The translations under genes were made by a program, and so were the position numbers. A stretch of 64,000 nt of DNA from Dysidea avara (Eukaryota > Porifera > Demospongiae > Dictyoceratida > Dysideidae): NCBI RefSeq assembly GCF_963678975.1, contig NC_089280.1, positions 17,644,780 through 17,708,779 on the forward strand, written 5' to 3'. Below are positions 63,240-64,000 of the stretch, piece by piece. The notes beneath the pieces are model-generated. The model made no database searches. It had not been told where the DNA came from and saw nothing but the letters and a program-made list of their open reading frames with translations. The stretch's first letter is position 1, and each line of letters opens with the position of its first letter.

Positions 63240-64000
63240 AGTGTGATTTGTGAAGCTGTATAATATATTTCCAATTACACTGTATAGCTCACCCATTCTT
63301 CATATTCATATTCATGTTTACACTATTAGCAGTGACATCACTGTTTTATCAGTATGGCTACTACTAGCTGGTAGCAATGTAGAGTGGTGTACTCTTGGCC
63401 ACCTTTTCAAGTTGACAAGTCTGTGGTACTTAGTTTGTATCTTGAGTCTCGAGTCCTGTGGGATAAAAAGCCTGTGTTTTTCAATTGCACTAGCTTACTC
63501 ATTCTTCATATTGACATCTGCACCATTTGATATCAGTAGTGACATTACTGTTTTATCAGTATGGCCACTACTGGCTGGTAGCAATGTAGAGTGGTGTACT
63601 CTTGGCCACCTGTATTGTTGCAGCTAGTTGACAGGTCTGTGGTACTTAGTTTGTATCTTGAGTCTTGCGTCCTGTGGGATAAAAAGCCTGTGTTTTTCAA
63701 TTGCACTAGCTTACTCATTCTTCATATTGACATCTGCACCATTTGATATCAGTAGTGACATTACTGTTTTATCAGTATGGCCACTACTGGCTGGTAGCAA
63801 TGTAGAGTGGTGTACTCTTGGCCACCTGTATTGTTGCAGCTAGTTGACAGGTCTGTGGTACTTAGTTTGTATCTTGAGTCTTGCGTCCTGTGGGATAAAA
63901 AGCCTGTGTTTTTCAATTGCACTAGCTTACTCATTCTTCATATTGACATCTGCACCATTTGATATCAGTAGTGACATTACTGTTTTATCAGTATGGCCAC
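63240..64000 (-). pseudogene. Tandem array of ankyrin-repeat units, 216-bp period, decayed
   Basis: The unit beginning ctgtggtacttagtttgtat recurs at 63,421, 63,637 and 63,853 (period exactly 216) and runs off the right edge; a shorter diverged unit precedes it at 63,243-63,420. On the minus strand each unit has STPLYIA, then in another frame ASSGHTD...MSLLISNGADVNMKNE, i.e. one ankyrin repeat with a small insertion in the first turn, followed by a GTAAGC-like donor. It may be the decayed end of an ankyrin gene with one repeat per exon lying to the right of the window. Confidence 0.6.

Overview
This is animal nuclear DNA, most likely from a sponge or another early-branching metazoan. The genes are packed with small exons and very short introns (many of 41-60 bp, GT-AG), separated by AT-rich sequence with CA/TG microsatellites, MITEs, SINE pieces and decayed retroelements. 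The gene set is purely metazoan: laminin, a receptor tyrosine phosphatase, a SynGAP/DAB2IP-type RasGAP, EOGT, UBAC1, alpha-tubulin acetyltransferase and an SLC26 transporter. I cannot name the species. All exon models were read by eye; in each, splice phases stay in frame from start to stop.

Layout. 1-10,969 (-): 5' two thirds of an SLC26A11-like anion transporter, running off the left edge, with long repeat-filled introns (LINE tail, hAT-type MITE, SINE pieces, CA tracts). 11,528-20,489 (+): a complete laminin chain of about 2,384 residues in 33 exons. 20,639-25,429 (+): a receptor-type tyrosine phosphatase of about 1,006 residues in 26 exons. 25,670-36,282 (-): a PH-C2-RasGAP protein of about 1,069 residues in 26 exons. 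36,534-45,248 (+): EOGT, 519 residues, 17 exons, ending in KHDEL. 45,249-48,240: gene-poor stretch with a dispersed repeat, a broken reverse-transcriptase element and a 139-bp-arm foldback. 48,196-53,651 (-): UBAC1, 402 residues, 9 exons. 53,836-56,472 (+): ATAT1, 341 residues, 10 exons. 56,509-57,060 (+): first four exons of an unidentified gene with a DMAP1-binding-like segment. 57,061-64,000: repeats, a Ty3/Gypsy fossil and a tandem array of decayed ankyrin-repeat units.

Three head-to-head pairs (SLC26A11/laminin, RasGAP/EOGT, UBAC1/ATAT1) share upstream gaps of 558, 251 and 184 bp that probably act as bidirectional promoters. The phosphatase and RasGAP genes converge with 240 bp between their stop codons. 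The genes are not an obvious pathway; laminin (matrix), the Ig-type phosphatase (adhesion signalling) and the RasGAP (cortical Ras control) are all cell-contact proteins, but their adjacency is probably chance.

The most unusual items are the laminin, which combines a beta-type LN domain, two exon-for-exon duplicated L4b modules and one L4a domain without any LG domains; a predicted 4-nt microexon in the phosphatase; the UBAC1 C-terminus ending inside a foldback repeat; and the ankyrin array at the right edge.
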